DNA from: Hyphomonadaceae bacterium
GTDB taxonomy: Bacteria > Pseudomonadota > Alphaproteobacteria > Caulobacterales > Hyphomonadaceae
Direction: 5' to 3'
Length of the DNA: 14,487 nt
Assembly: GCA_030696545.1 (NCBI GenBank)
Contig: JAUYSA010000256.1
Location: 1-14,487, forward strand
Part shown: piece after piece, positions 6,400 to 14,192 of the stretch
Numbering within the stretch: position 1 is the first letter of the stretch
Layout: each line of letters begins with the position of its first letter
Position numbers and translations under genes: made by a program
The notes under the pieces: generated by a model
The model's input: the letters and a program-made list of their open reading frames with translations, nothing else
Database searches by the model: none
Told to the model about the DNA's origin: nothing

Positions 6400-8088
6400 A
6401 TGACGCAGCCAAGCCTCGTTCGCGGCGCCACAGAGCCGGCCCTGCTCGAATACACCATAGGCGAAGCGCTCCTCCGGGCCGCGCAGAAATGGCCGAAGCA
6501 GGAAGCGCTTGTCTCCGTCCATCAGGGTATCCGCTGGACCTACGAGCAATTCTCCCACCACGTCGATCGCCTCGCCGCGGGACTCCTCGCGCTCGGCCTG
6601 AAAACCGGCGACCGGGTCGGCGTATGGGCGCCCAACTGCGCGGAGTGGACGCTCGTCCAGTTCGCCACCGCCCGCGTCGGCATGATCCAGGTCAACATCA
6701 ATCCCGCCTACCGGCTCAGCGAGGTCGAATACACGCTCAACAAGGTCGGCGTGAAAGCGCTCATCTGCGCCGAGAAGTTCAAGACGTCCGACTATGTCGG
6801 CATGATGAACGAACTCGCCCCTGAGATCGCAACATCGAAACCCGGCGAGCTGAAATCAAAACGCCTGCCCGATCTGCGCATCGTCGCTCAGATCGGCGGG
6901 AAACCCGGCCCCGGCTGGATGGGGTTCGATCAGATCGCCGAACAGGCCACGGGAAAACATGCGCTGCAACTCGAAGACATCGCACAGACGCTCGACCGCA
7001 ACGACCCGATCAACATCCAGTTCACCTCGGGCACCACTGGCCTGCCCAAAGGCGCGACGCTGTCCCATCGCAACATCCTCAACAACGCCTTCTTCGTGGG
7101 CGAGGGGATGGGGCTCAAGCATGGCGACCGCCTGCTAATTCCGGTGCCGCTCTACCATTGCTTCGGCATGGTCATGGGCAATCTCGCCTGCATCACGCAT
7201 GGCGCCGCGATGATCTATGCGTCCGAAGGCTTCGAGCCGCTCTCCGTGTTGAAAACGGTGCAGGCGGAAAAATGCACCGGCCTTCATGGCGTGCCGACAA
7301 TGTTCATCGCCGAGCTTGAGAATCCCGAATTCGACAAGTTCGATCTCTCATCCCTCCGCACTGGCGTCATGGCTGGCTCGCCATGCCCGATCGAGGTGAT
7401 GAAGAAAGTCATCGACCGAATGAACATGCGCGAAGTCGGCATCGGCTACGGCATGACGGAAACCAGCCCGGTCTCCTTCCAGACCGCGATGAACGATCCG
7501 CTCGAACGCCGCGTCTCCACGGTCGGCCGCATCCAGCCGCATCTCGAAGTGAAGATCGTCGACGAAAGCGGCGCCATCGTTCCACGCGGCCAGCCGGGCG
7601 AGCTCTGCACGCGCGGTTACTCCGTCATGATCGGCTACTGGAACGATCGCGAGAAGACGGCCGAGGCTGTCGACGAAGAAGGCTGGATGCACACCGGCGA
7701 TCTCGCGACAATCGACGACGAGGGCTATTGCAACATCGTCGGCCGCATCAAGGATATGGTCATCCGCGGCGGCGAAAACGTCTTCCCGCGCGAGATCGAG
7801 GAGTATCTCTTCCGTCACCCGAAGATCGAAGACGTGCAGGTCATCGGCGTGCCCGATCCGAAATTCGGCGAGGAAATCTGCGCCTGGGTGAAACTCCGCG
7901 CGGGCGAAGCGTCATCGCACGAAGAGATCGTGGCCTTCTGCAAGGGCCAGATCGCGCACTACAAGATTCCCCGCTACGTCAAATTCGTCGACGGCTTCCC
8001 CATGACCGTCACCGGCAAGATCCAGAAATTCGAAATGCGCAAGACGATGATCGCGGAGCTGAATCTCGCGGAGGCGAAAACGGCTTAA
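6400..8088 (+). CDS. AMP-forming acyl-CoA synthetase (ACSF2-like fatty-acid CoA ligase)
   Basis: An enzyme of the acyl-adenylate-forming family. It activates a fatty or other carboxylic acid with ATP to an acyl-AMP, then to the CoA thioester, probably in the cytosol for beta-oxidation. It has 562 residues, a full length for the family. Motifs are the P-loop FTSGTTGLPKGAT (208-220), YGMTET (350-355), TGD (432-434), RGGENVFP (456-463), and TGKIQKFEMR with the catalytic lysine at 540. FTSGTTG.PKGATLSH matches ACSF2-type medium-chain ligases better than classical FadD. The start is ATG 6400, because AGGGAGAG lies 6 bases upstream; the frame is open further up only through the intergenic repeats. 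The stop TAA shares the tetranucleotide TTAA with the stop of the convergent cytochrome c peroxidase gene. Exact chain-length preference cannot be told. Confidence 0.92.
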   Translation: MTQPSLVRGATEPALLEYTIGEALLRAAQKWPKQEALVSVHQGIRWTYEQFSHHVDRLAAGLLALGLKTGDRVGVWAPNCAEWTLVQFATARVGMIQVNINPAYRLSEVEYTLNKVGVKALICAEKFKTSDYVGMMNELAPEIATSKPGELKSKRLPDLRIVAQIGGKPGPGWMGFDQIAEQATGKHALQLEDIAQTLDRNDPINIQFTSGTTGLPKGATLSHRNILNNAFFVGEGMGLKHGDRLLIPVPLYHCFGMVMGNLACITHGAAMIYASEGFEPLSVLKTVQAEKCTGLHGVPTMFIAELENPEFDKFDLSSLRTGVMAGSPCPIEVMKKVIDRMNMREVGIGYGMTETSPVSFQTAMNDPLERRVSTVGRIQPHLEVKIVDESGAIVPRGQPGELCTRGYSVMIGYWNDREKTAEAVDEEGWMHTGDLATIDDEGYCNIVGRIKDMVIRGGENVFPREIEEYLFRHPKIEDVQVIGVPDPKFGEEICAWVKLRAGEASSHEEIVAFCKGQIAHYKIPRYVKFVDGFPMTVTGKIQKFEMRKTMIAELNLAEAKTA

Positions 8089-9236
8089 GGACCAGCCGGG
8101 CTATTGTGCAGCCGGCTTGAGTTCAACTCCTCCGCCGCGAGCCCCGCGTCCGCTGGCAACGGACATCCCGGCTTCGGCAGCGCATGCGCCGGATTGGTGA
8201 TGAAGGTCTGATCCGTCAGCGTCTCGAGGAAAGCGATCAGATCGGTGATCTCTGCATCGTTCACCGATTGCTTCAGCCGCCGGTCGGTTTGCGCCTCGCC
8301 CATCGCATAGTGATGCCGGATCGCATCGGCCAGTGTCGCGACTTCGCCGTCATGCATGTAAGGGGCGGACAGGGCGACATTGCGCAGGCTCGGCGTCCGG
8401 AATTTTCCGGCGTCCTCTGCCTTTTGCGTGATGCGTTGCAACCCCATATCCTTGCCGTCGGCAGGCATGGCAAGCCGGTGGAAGGAATCCGCTGCCGTTC
8501 GGCGAGAGACAGCAGTCTCGGTGAAATGCGGCTCCGCATGACACGCGTGGCACATCTTCGCAGTGAAAAGCCGCGCGCCCCGCTTTGCCTGATCCGAAAT
8601 CGCGGAAGCATCGCCGCGCATGTAACGGTCGTAGGGCGCATCGAGCGACACAAGCGACCGCTGGAAAGTCGACAGCGCCATCGTGATCGTGTCGATCGAA
8701 ATCTCGCCGCCCTTTTCAGGGAAGGCCGCACGGAACAGCTGCGGATAACACGCCTGATCCTTCAGCCGTTGCGCCAGCGCGCCTTCGGGCTTTCCGCCGA
8801 AACCCATCTCTACCGGCACAAAGCCCTCGATCGGTATCAGCGCCTGATGCTCCAGCGTATCGACATGCGGCCCGCCCCAGGTCAGCGACCCGAACCAGGC
8901 GACATTCGCCAGCGTCTGGATATTGCGCTCGCCCGGCGTGCCGTCGAAACCCGCCCGCGTCTTGTTGGGATCGGCAAAGCCGCGCTTCTGTTCATGACAG
9001 GTCGCGCAGCTCATCGTGCCGTCCCACGACAGATCGCCATCATAGAACAGCCGCCGCCCCAGCTCGATCTTCATCGGTGTCGGCGGATTGTCGGCAGGAT
9101 AGGGCGCCGCGAGATCAGCCGCCGGCCATGGCTCGGCAGCAGACGTAACCGAACTCACACATGCAACCAGGCCGGTCAGCGCAATGCTGGCCAGCGCAGC
9201 CGCAAGCAATCCGCGATAGGGGGCTTTTTCGCTCAG
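8085..9236 (-). CDS. Di-heme cytochrome c peroxidase, MauG/CcpA family, probable lipoprotein
   Basis: A periplasmic two-heme c-type protein. Heme-binding sites are CATCH (77-81) and CHACH (229-233). Family segments FRTPSLRNV (279-287) and YMHDG (293-297) are present. The family includes hydrogen-peroxide-reducing cytochrome c peroxidases and MauG-like enzymes that oxidise protein side chains; the motifs here do not separate these. The N-terminus has a basic stretch (SEKAPYR), a hydrophobic core and a lipobox-like LVAC (23-26), so it may be lipid-anchored. No ATG fits this signal peptide. The best-placed start is CTG at 9236, overlapping the upstream stop as CTGA. TTG at 9209 would lose the basic n-region, and ATGs at 9347 and 9410 would add an unlikely N-terminus overlapping the neighbour. 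It is probably translationally coupled to the secreted protein gene upstream. Confidence 0.85.
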   Translation of the reverse strand: MSEKAPYRGLLAAALASIALTGLVACVSSVTSAAEPWPAADLAAPYPADNPPTPMKIELGRRLFYDGDLSWDGTMSCATCHEQKRGFADPNKTRAGFDGTPGERNIQTLANVAWFGSLTWGGPHVDTLEHQALIPIEGFVPVEMGFGGKPEGALAQRLKDQACYPQLFRAAFPEKGGEISIDTITMALSTFQRSLVSLDAPYDRYMRGDASAISDQAKRGARLFTAKMCHACHAEPHFTETAVSRRTAADSFHRLAMPADGKDMGLQRITQKAEDAGKFRTPSLRNVALSAPYMHDGEVATLADAIRHHYAMGEAQTDRRLKQSVNDAEITDLIAFLETLTDQTFITNPAHALPKPGCPLPADAGLAAEELNSSRLHNSPAGP

Positions 9237-9754
9237 CGCTTCTTCGCCACCATGAGCTTCAGGGTCGGCGCCGCATTGGCCGACACCTGAAGCAAATGCG
9301 TTCCCGGCTTCAGCTGGAAATCCACCATTTTGCGAATGGTCGTGCATGCCGGTCCGTGACCAAAACTCGTGGGTTCGGCAGACTTGCCGTCCTGAAGCAC
9401 ATCGATCCATGCCGCTGTGCCCAATGCAACTGTATAGGCGCCTTCTGTCTCAACCGTGAACGAGAACAGCCCGGCATACGCCACCGAACCTCCGGGTTTT
9501 TTGGGCTGAACTGGCAGCGCAACCTTAGGGGTGTTCAACAGTCCCGCCTCATACCCCTTTCCGATCGTCAGCCTCGCGTGCGCCAGATGCTCTACGCCCG
9601 GCGCCGTGTTGATTCCCGCTTTGCCGTTCCAGTCATTCAATCCTGCCGGAAGCGCCACATCTGTGGTTGTGCAGGTTGCCGCCAGCTCCTGCTGCTGCGC
9701 CCAGGCCGGCATGGCCAGCGCCATGGCGAGACCAAGGACAACCAATCTGCGCAT
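9233..9754 (-). CDS. Small secreted protein paired with the di-heme peroxidase
   Basis: A 173-residue protein with a clear signal peptide (MRRLVVLGLAMALAMPAWA, cleavage after AWA). The mature part is rich in beta-type sequence, with two cysteines that could form a disulfide (in ATCTT and GPACTT). It has a Gly-rich centre (KPGGSVAYAGLFSF) and a C-terminal LKPGTHLLQVSANA, typical of a beta-sandwich. I recall similar short secreted proteins in alphaproteobacteria carrying the misleading label homogentisate 1,2-dioxygenase; nothing here resembles that enzyme's active site. The start is ATG 9754, because GGAG lies 6 bases upstream, rather than ATG 9760, where the GGAG would touch the start. Its stop overlaps the proposed start of the peroxidase gene, so the two are one operon. 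A role as redox partner or substrate of that enzyme is inference. Confidence 0.75.
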   Translation of the reverse strand: MRRLVVLGLAMALAMPAWAQQQELAATCTTTDVALPAGLNDWNGKAGINTAPGVEHLAHARLTIGKGYEAGLLNTPKVALPVQPKKPGGSVAYAGLFSFTVETEGAYTVALGTAAWIDVLQDGKSAEPTSFGHGPACTTIRKMVDFQLKPGTHLLQVSANAAPTLKLMVAKKR

Positions 9755-9917
9755 GCGCATCTCCGTCGAGCGTTATCGTCCTTTGTATATAACGAAGCTG
9801 GGCCGCCGGAAAGCCGTCGCGCCCAGCTTCCTGTCCGGCCCTTTACAACGGGGCGTTACACGCGAAAGCATTCCGGTGTCGGGTTCGCGAGCCAGCCCGT
9901 CTGCGAAGGAAACCACG
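9755..9917. promoter_or_regulatory. Divergent promoter region between the secreted protein gene and upp
   Basis: This 163-base spacer separates two genes read in opposite directions. It contains an AT-rich near-palindrome GTATATAAC (9785-9793) in a GC-rich setting, which could supply a -10 element for either direction. No good -35 box is apparent. AAGGA at 9906-9910 is the upp ribosome-binding site. Confidence 0.3.
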
Positions 9918-10547
9918 ATGCAGGGCGTCACGGTCGTTGATCACCCGCTGATCCAGCACAAGCTCACGCTGATGCGCGACAAGACGACGTCCACCGCCGG
10001 CTTCCGCACCCTGCTGCGCGAGATCGCGCACCTGCTCTGCTACGAAGTCACGCGCGATATTGAACTGGAGACCGTGGCGATCGAAACGCCCATGGGACCG
10101 ATGGATGCACCCATCATCAAAGGCAAGAAGCTGGTCTTCGCGTCCATCCTGCGCGCCGGAAACGGCCTGCTGGATGGTATGCTCGATCTGGTTCCCGCCG
10201 CCCGCGTGGCCCATGTCGGCCTCTATCGCGACCACGAGACGCTCGAACCCGTCGAATACTATTTCAAGGCGCCAGCCGAGATGGAGACGCGGTTGATCAT
10301 CGTGGTCGATCCGATGCTGGCCACCGGCAACTCCGCGATTGCCGCCATCCAGCGCCTGAAGGATCGCGGGGCAAACAGGCTGCGCTTCCTTTGCCTGCTG
10401 GCCGCGCCGGAAGGGATCGCCAAATTCACCGCCGTCCATCCGGATGTGCCGGTGTTCACGGCCGCCATCGACAGCCATCTCAACGAGAAGGGTTACATCG
10501 TGCCGGGTCTCGGCGATGCCGGCGACCGGATGTTCGGCACCAAATAG
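9918..10547 (+). CDS. upp: Uracil phosphoribosyltransferase
   Basis: This cytosolic pyrimidine-salvage enzyme makes UMP from uracil and PRPP. It has 209 residues, the usual length. The PRPP-binding loop is VVDPMLATGNSA (129-140). The N-terminal DHPLIQHKLTLMRD (8-21), the ASILRAGNGLLDGM region (75-88) and the C-terminal uracil-site segment GYIVPGLGDAGDR (192-204) are all diagnostic. The start is ATG 9918, with AAGGA 7 bases upstream; the open frame continues further upstream but enters the antisense of the secreted protein gene. It appears monocistronic. Its stop TAG directly abuts the stop of the convergent cytochrome b561 gene, with no spacer. Confidence 0.97.
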   Translation: MQGVTVVDHPLIQHKLTLMRDKTTSTAGFRTLLREIAHLLCYEVTRDIELETVAIETPMGPMDAPIIKGKKLVFASILRAGNGLLDGMLDLVPAARVAHVGLYRDHETLEPVEYYFKAPAEMETRLIIVVDPMLATGNSAIAAIQRLKDRGANRLRFLCLLAAPEGIAKFTAVHPDVPVFTAAIDSHLNEKGYIVPGLGDAGDRMFGTK

Positions 10548-11258
10548 TCAGCGCGTCGTCGGCACCCAGACGATCAGGAACACCACTAGCGCGGCAAGCG
10601 CCACGCCAATCAGGAAGCGCCACAGCGGAACGGGAGCAATCCCTGACGCCGGGCCTTCCACGCTCTCCGCCTTCCTGCTGCCCGTGATCATCGGGCCGAT
10701 CAGGTTGATGCGCTTGATCACGAGATAGAAAACGATCGCCGCAATATGCAGGCCGATCAGGATCAGCAGGATGTTGAATGCATCCTCGTGCAGATCGCCC
10801 GCATCCTTCGCGAATTCATAGCTGACATAGGGCGACAGAGGCCCAGACTCGAGCCCGTCCGTGTCCGATGCGAACAGGCCCAGCCCCACTTGCGCGATCA
10901 GCGCCAGCAGAATCGCAACAACGCTGAGCGCACCCAGCGGATTGTGCCCGAAGCTCGCACGATAGTCAGGCTTGAACAGCTTGCTCGCGTAAGACAGCAC
11001 CGCGCCCGGCCCTTTGACGAAGCGCGAGAAGCGCGCCGTCTCCGGCCCGGCAAATCCCCAATAGACGCGGAACACCAGCAGCCCAACGATCGTCAGGCCC
11101 GACCAGTAGTGCAGCTGCATGTCGCCTTCCTCCGCCGTCCACCAGGAGAGGGCTACGAGGAAGACGAGCAGCCAGTGTACGAGCCGCACCGGGGCGTCCC
11201 ACACCTTCTGATTAGGTGTGGGCGCCGGCGATGCGGGGGCGACGGTCTCGTCCGTCAC
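10548..11258 (-). CDS. Cytochrome b561-family membrane protein
   Basis: A di-heme b-type cytochrome of the inner membrane that relays electrons between the quinone pool and periplasmic partners. It has 236 residues. Candidate heme-ligand histidines lie in RLVHW (His 28), QLHYWSG (His 50), DLHED (His 157) and GLHIAA (His 171), a pattern usual in this family. Four hydrophobic helices (about 24-41, 50-67, 107-129, 160-182) are followed by a fifth near the C-terminus (213-232). The start is GTG 11258, with GGGGA 7 bases upstream; the frame is open further but overlaps the cytochrome c' gene. The gap to that gene is 16 bases on the same strand, so they form an operon and the c-type protein is its likely electron partner. 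Confidence 0.9.
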   Translation of the reverse strand: MTDETVAPASPAPTPNQKVWDAPVRLVHWLLVFLVALSWWTAEEGDMQLHYWSGLTIVGLLVFRVYWGFAGPETARFSRFVKGPGAVLSYASKLFKPDYRASFGHNPLGALSVVAILLALIAQVGLGLFASDTDGLESGPLSPYVSYEFAKDAGDLHEDAFNILLILIGLHIAAIVFYLVIKRINLIGPMITGSRKAESVEGPASGIAPVPLWRFLIGVALAALVVFLIVWVPTTR

Positions 11259-11274
11259 CTGTTTGTCCCCGCGC

Positions 11275-11829
11275 CTACTTGTCTTTGTCTTCTTCGCGGT
11301 AGGTGTCGTGGCAGGCCTTGCAGGTCCCCCCCGTCGGGCCAAACTGCGCCTTGAACGCAGCAGCGTCCGTTCCGGTCGCCGTCACCAGCTTGCCGGCCTC
11401 GGCCTGGAAGTTCGCCAGCTTGGCGTCGAAGTCAGCCCGCTCGGTCCAGATGTTGGCCTTGGCTTCGGTCTTGCCAGCTTCCGGCCCCGTGCCCGGCGGG
11501 AACCATGTTCCCATCTGGCCGGCATACTCGTTGACCTTGGCAGCCGCGGCCGAAACCGCCGCCATGTCCGGCGTGCCCAATTTGGAGTTGTCCAGCAGGA
11601 CCTTGAAGTTCTTGCCGAGATCTTCGTAGTTGTCGTGCCGCGTCTTCATGAACGCGACCGGATCCGCCGGGGTTTCACCGATCGAAGCCATCGCAGGCGC
11701 GGGCTCCGGCGCGGGAGCTTCCGCAGCAGAGGCCTCAGGCGCTGGCATTTCAGGGGCAGGGGTCTCTCCGCCGCAGGCCGCAAGGCCCAGCGCCAGTACG
11801 GCAGTCGCCGCAAACAGCTTGATCTTCAT
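11275..11829 (-). CDS. Cytochrome c' (class II cytochrome c), lipoprotein
   Basis: A 184-residue exported c-type cytochrome. The single heme motif CKACH (170-174) lies near the C-terminus, the hallmark of class II cytochromes c, on a predicted four-helix domain (about 50-180). The N-terminus is a lipoprotein signal with lipobox LAAC (Cys 19). A Pro/Ala/Glu-rich flexible tether follows (about 23-49), which would hold the heme domain off the membrane. The start is ATG 11829: GGA lies 5 bases and GGGAG about 10 bases upstream, whereas the longer frame would start at TTG 11847 and spoil the signal peptide. It is transcribed ahead of the cytochrome b561 gene. Family members bind NO or CO or act as electron carriers; which applies here cannot be seen. 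The membrane tether favours an electron-transfer pair. Confidence 0.9.
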   Translation of the reverse strand: MKIKLFAATAVLALGLAACGGETPAPEMPAPEASAAEAPAPEPAPAMASIGETPADPVAFMKTRHDNYEDLGKNFKVLLDNSKLGTPDMAAVSAAAAKVNEYAGQMGTWFPPGTGPEAGKTEAKANIWTERADFDAKLANFQAEAGKLVTATGTDAAAFKAQFGPTGGTCKACHDTYREEDKDK

Positions 11830-11873
11830 GTCGTCCGTCTCCCTCAAGACGTTGATGTCTTTTGTTGTCTGCG

Positions 11874-11902
11874 ACGCTAGGAACCATGCTTCGGCCCGTC
11901 AA
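11874..11902 (-). promoter_or_regulatory. Candidate promoter of the cytochrome c'/b561 operon
   Basis: On the minus strand TTGACG (11897-11902) and TAGCGT (11874-11879) are 17 bases apart. The -35 box is a good match to alphaproteobacterial promoters and the -10 is weak. The start of transcription would lie near 11866, about 37 bases before the ATG. The region is the divergent spacer shared with recQ. Confidence 0.4.
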
Positions 11903-12003
11903 CTCACAGACGAGATGCTCACGCAACTGTTGTGCGCTTGCTCTACCGACTATCTAGTCCGCCCGGCCTTGACGTCGAGACGGGCAGCGTGAGGCGGTAA
12001 AGC

Positions 12004-13812
12004 GTGCAATCGGAGACAAGGGAACCGCTCAGTATTCTGCGGGAAGTCTTTGGCCACGCCGAATTCCGTGGGCTGCAGGGCGAAGTTGTCGATCATGTAA
12101 CGAACGGCGGCGACGCCGTGGTGCTGTTCCCCACGGGCGCGGGCAAGTCGATCTGCTATCAGGCGCCTGCGCTTTGCCGTCCCGGGGTCGCGATCGTTGT
12201 CTCGCCCCTGATCGCACTGATGCGCGATCAGGTGGAAGCCTTGCGCCAGGCCGGCGTCTCCGCCGCCGCCTACAACTCCGCCCTGACGCCCGACGAGATG
12301 CGCCGGGTGCGCCAGCAGCTGCAGTCCGGCGAGCTGAAACTGCTCTATGTGGCGCCGGAACGGCTCACCACGCCGGGCTTCCAGTCGATGCTGCACGAAG
12401 CGACCATCAGCCAGTTCGCGATCGACGAGGCGCATTGCGTCAGCCAGTGGGGCCACGATTTCCGCCCCGAATATCGTGAACTATCATCGATCGCCGTCAA
12501 CTTCCCCGGCGTGCCGCGCATCGCGCTCACCGCGACGGCCGATCCCGTCACCCGCGCCGACATCATCGAGCGCCTCGCCCTGCGCGAGGCCCGCGTCTTC
12601 ATCACCAGCTTTGATCGGCCGAACATCTCGTACACGATCGTCCAGCGCGACAAGCCGCGCGAACAGCTGCGGGATTTTCTGGCCAAGCACAGGGACGCCA
12701 GCGGCATCGTCTATTGCCTCTCGCGCAAGAAGGTGGAGGCGACCGCCGAATGGCTGAGCGAGCAGGGCATTCGCGCGCTGCCGTATCACGCAGGCATGGA
12801 TGGCAGCATCCGCTCGCGCAACCAGGACGCTTTCCTCACCGAGGATGGTCTCTGCCTCGTCGCCACTGTTGCTTTCGGCATGGGCATCGACAAGCCGGAC
12901 GTACGCTATGTGGCGCACCTCGACATGCCGTCATCGGTCGAGGCGTATTACCAGGAAACCGGCCGCGCCGGCCGCGATGGCCTGCCGTCCGATGCGTGGA
13001 TGTGCTATGGCATGGCTGACGTCGTGCAGCGCCGCAGCATGATCGCGCAGGGCAATGCGCCGGACCTCATCAAGCGCGTCGAGAACACAAAGCTAAATGC
13101 GCTGCTCGGCATCTGCGAAACCACCGACTGCCGCCGCAAGGCTATCCTCGCGCATTTCGGCGAGGAACATCCCGGCAATTGCGGCAATTGCGATACCTGC
13201 CTCGCGCCTGTCGAAACATGGGATGCGTCGGAAGCCGCGATGAAAGCGATGTCCGCCATATATCGCACCGGCCAACGCTTCGGCGCCGGTCACGTCATCG
13301 ATGTGCTGCTCGGCAAGACGAATGAGCGCGCTGAACGCCTCGGCCACGACAAGCTGGGCGTGTTCGGCGTCGGCAAGGATATTGATGCGCGCGTCTGGCA
13401 ATCGGTATTCCGCCAGCTCACGGCTGCGGGCCTCATATATGCAGATCAGGAGGCCCACGGCGCCCTGAAGCTGGCGGAAGAGGCGCGCCCCGTCCTGCGC
13501 GGTGAGCAGAAGGTGACGCTCCGCCGCGATCCACCGCCCAAACGCACCAAGAAGGATGTACGCGCGGCCAAGGCCGCCGACATGCCCGAAGACGCGCAGC
13601 CCCTGTTCCAGCGGCTCCGCACCGCCCGCGCCCGCATCGCAAAGGAGCAGGGCGTGCCGCCCTACGTCGTCTTCCACGACACAACCCTGCGCGCCCTGGC
13701 CGAAGCCCGGCCGAAGACACTGGAAGACATGAGCGGCATCACCGGCATCGGCAAGGCAAAGCTGGATCGATACGGTGCAATGTTCCTGGAAGTGATCCAG
13801 GCTGCGGGCTAG
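12004..13812 (+). CDS. recQ: ATP-dependent DNA helicase RecQ
   Basis: A 3'-5' superfamily 2 helicase acting in recombination and replication-fork repair. It has 602 residues, full length. Walker A is PTGAGKS (43-49), the DEAH box is at 141-144, and the aromatic-rich loop AHCVSQWGHDFRPEY follows. Motif VI is YYQETGRAGRDG. Four zinc-binding cysteines are at 376, 393, 396 and 399, then the winged-helix RQC domain (about 405-510). A complete HRDC domain (about 527-600, ending in MSGITGIGKAKLDRYG) closes the protein. The start is GTG 12004, with GAGG 9 bases upstream. The gene is divergent from the cytochrome c' operon. Its stop TAG overlaps the stop of the convergent small membrane protein gene within CTAG. 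Confidence 0.97.
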   Translation: MQSETREPLSILREVFGHAEFRGLQGEVVDHVTNGGDAVVLFPTGAGKSICYQAPALCRPGVAIVVSPLIALMRDQVEALRQAGVSAAAYNSALTPDEMRRVRQQLQSGELKLLYVAPERLTTPGFQSMLHEATISQFAIDEAHCVSQWGHDFRPEYRELSSIAVNFPGVPRIALTATADPVTRADIIERLALREARVFITSFDRPNISYTIVQRDKPREQLRDFLAKHRDASGIVYCLSRKKVEATAEWLSEQGIRALPYHAGMDGSIRSRNQDAFLTEDGLCLVATVAFGMGIDKPDVRYVAHLDMPSSVEAYYQETGRAGRDGLPSDAWMCYGMADVVQRRSMIAQGNAPDLIKRVENTKLNALLGICETTDCRRKAILAHFGEEHPGNCGNCDTCLAPVETWDASEAAMKAMSAIYRTGQRFGAGHVIDVLLGKTNERAERLGHDKLGVFGVGKDIDARVWQSVFRQLTAAGLIYADQEAHGALKLAEEARPVLRGEQKVTLRRDPPPKRTKKDVRAAKAADMPEDAQPLFQRLRTARARIAKEQGVPPYVVFHDTTLRALAEARPKTLEDMSGITGIGKAKLDRYGAMFLEVIQAAG

Positions 13813-14024
13813 GCAGGCTGCACAAGCGTGTGGATCGTCATCCCGATCACCAGCCACGCAACGACGCCCACGAACGTCCATCGCCACGCAGTATGCCGCG
13901 CCCATGGCCTACGCTGGACCCGTGCAAGAACGCGCGACAGAAAAAATGCGACCAGCCATACGACCAGCGGCAACGAAACCCACGTCAGTCGCGAAGAAGC
14001 CCAGTCGAGTAGCGGCGGCGGCAT
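13809..14024 (-). CDS. Small two-helix membrane protein, unknown function
   Basis: A 71-residue protein with two hydrophobic helices, about 13-34 and 50-66, joined by a strongly basic Trp/Arg-rich loop (RVQRRPWARHTAWRW). By the positive-inside rule the loop should be cytoplasmic. The ATG at 14024 begins a plausible short N-terminus. The frame stays open upstream to 14183, but that part is Arg/Glu/Thr-rich, unlike a protein, and crosses the transposase remnant. The ribosome-binding site is weak (AGAGG 13 bases upstream). Its stop lies within the recQ stop (shared CTAG). I do not recognise a family; it may be a conserved small membrane protein of this lineage. Confidence 0.5.
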   Translation of the reverse strand: MPPPLLDWASSRLTWVSLPLVVWLVAFFLSRVLARVQRRPWARHTAWRWTFVGVVAWLVIGMTIHTLVQPA

Positions 14025-14066
14025 GGGCGTCAGGCGTCCTCTTGTTTCTGTTTCACGCGTCGCCTC

Positions 14067-14192
14067 ATGCCTGCGATGTCCGCTGGCATCACTGACAAGC
14101 TCTGGACGCTGGCTGATATCGTGGCGCTGATGGATGCGCGTGCGCCGAAGCCCGGGCCGCGCAAGCCGTACAACAAAAAGCAAAGCTCCTAA
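14067..14192 (+). pseudogene. Remnant of a transposase C-terminus
   Basis: A 41-codon frame that reads MPAMSAGITDKLWTLADI, then VALMDARAPKPGPRKPYN. This closely resembles the C-terminal tail of an alphaproteobacterial insertion-sequence transposase (pattern TPAMAAGVTDRLWSLEDIV, then a P-x-K-RGPYKK end); I believe IS1-family, but the family name is from memory. Upstream codons in frame do not continue the expected protein (degenerate CFTRRL before the first Met) and no catalytic region is nearby, so only the tail survives. It marks old insertion activity between the core chromosome and the lower-GC gene to its right. Its TAA overlaps that gene's TAG. Confidence 0.6.

Noticed and set aside
8184..9290. 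Plus-strand open frame of 368 codons
   Set aside because: Antisense of the di-heme peroxidase gene; the Arg/His-rich product is a GC-skew artefact.
9233..9754. Annotation as homogentisate 1,2-dioxygenase
   Set aside because: A 173-residue exported protein without the cupin metal-site pattern cannot be that enzyme; the label is a known type of propagated misannotation as far as I recall.
9531..9917. N-terminal extension of upp
   Set aside because: It crosses the divergent secreted-protein gene; the start at 9918 gives the canonical 209-residue enzyme.
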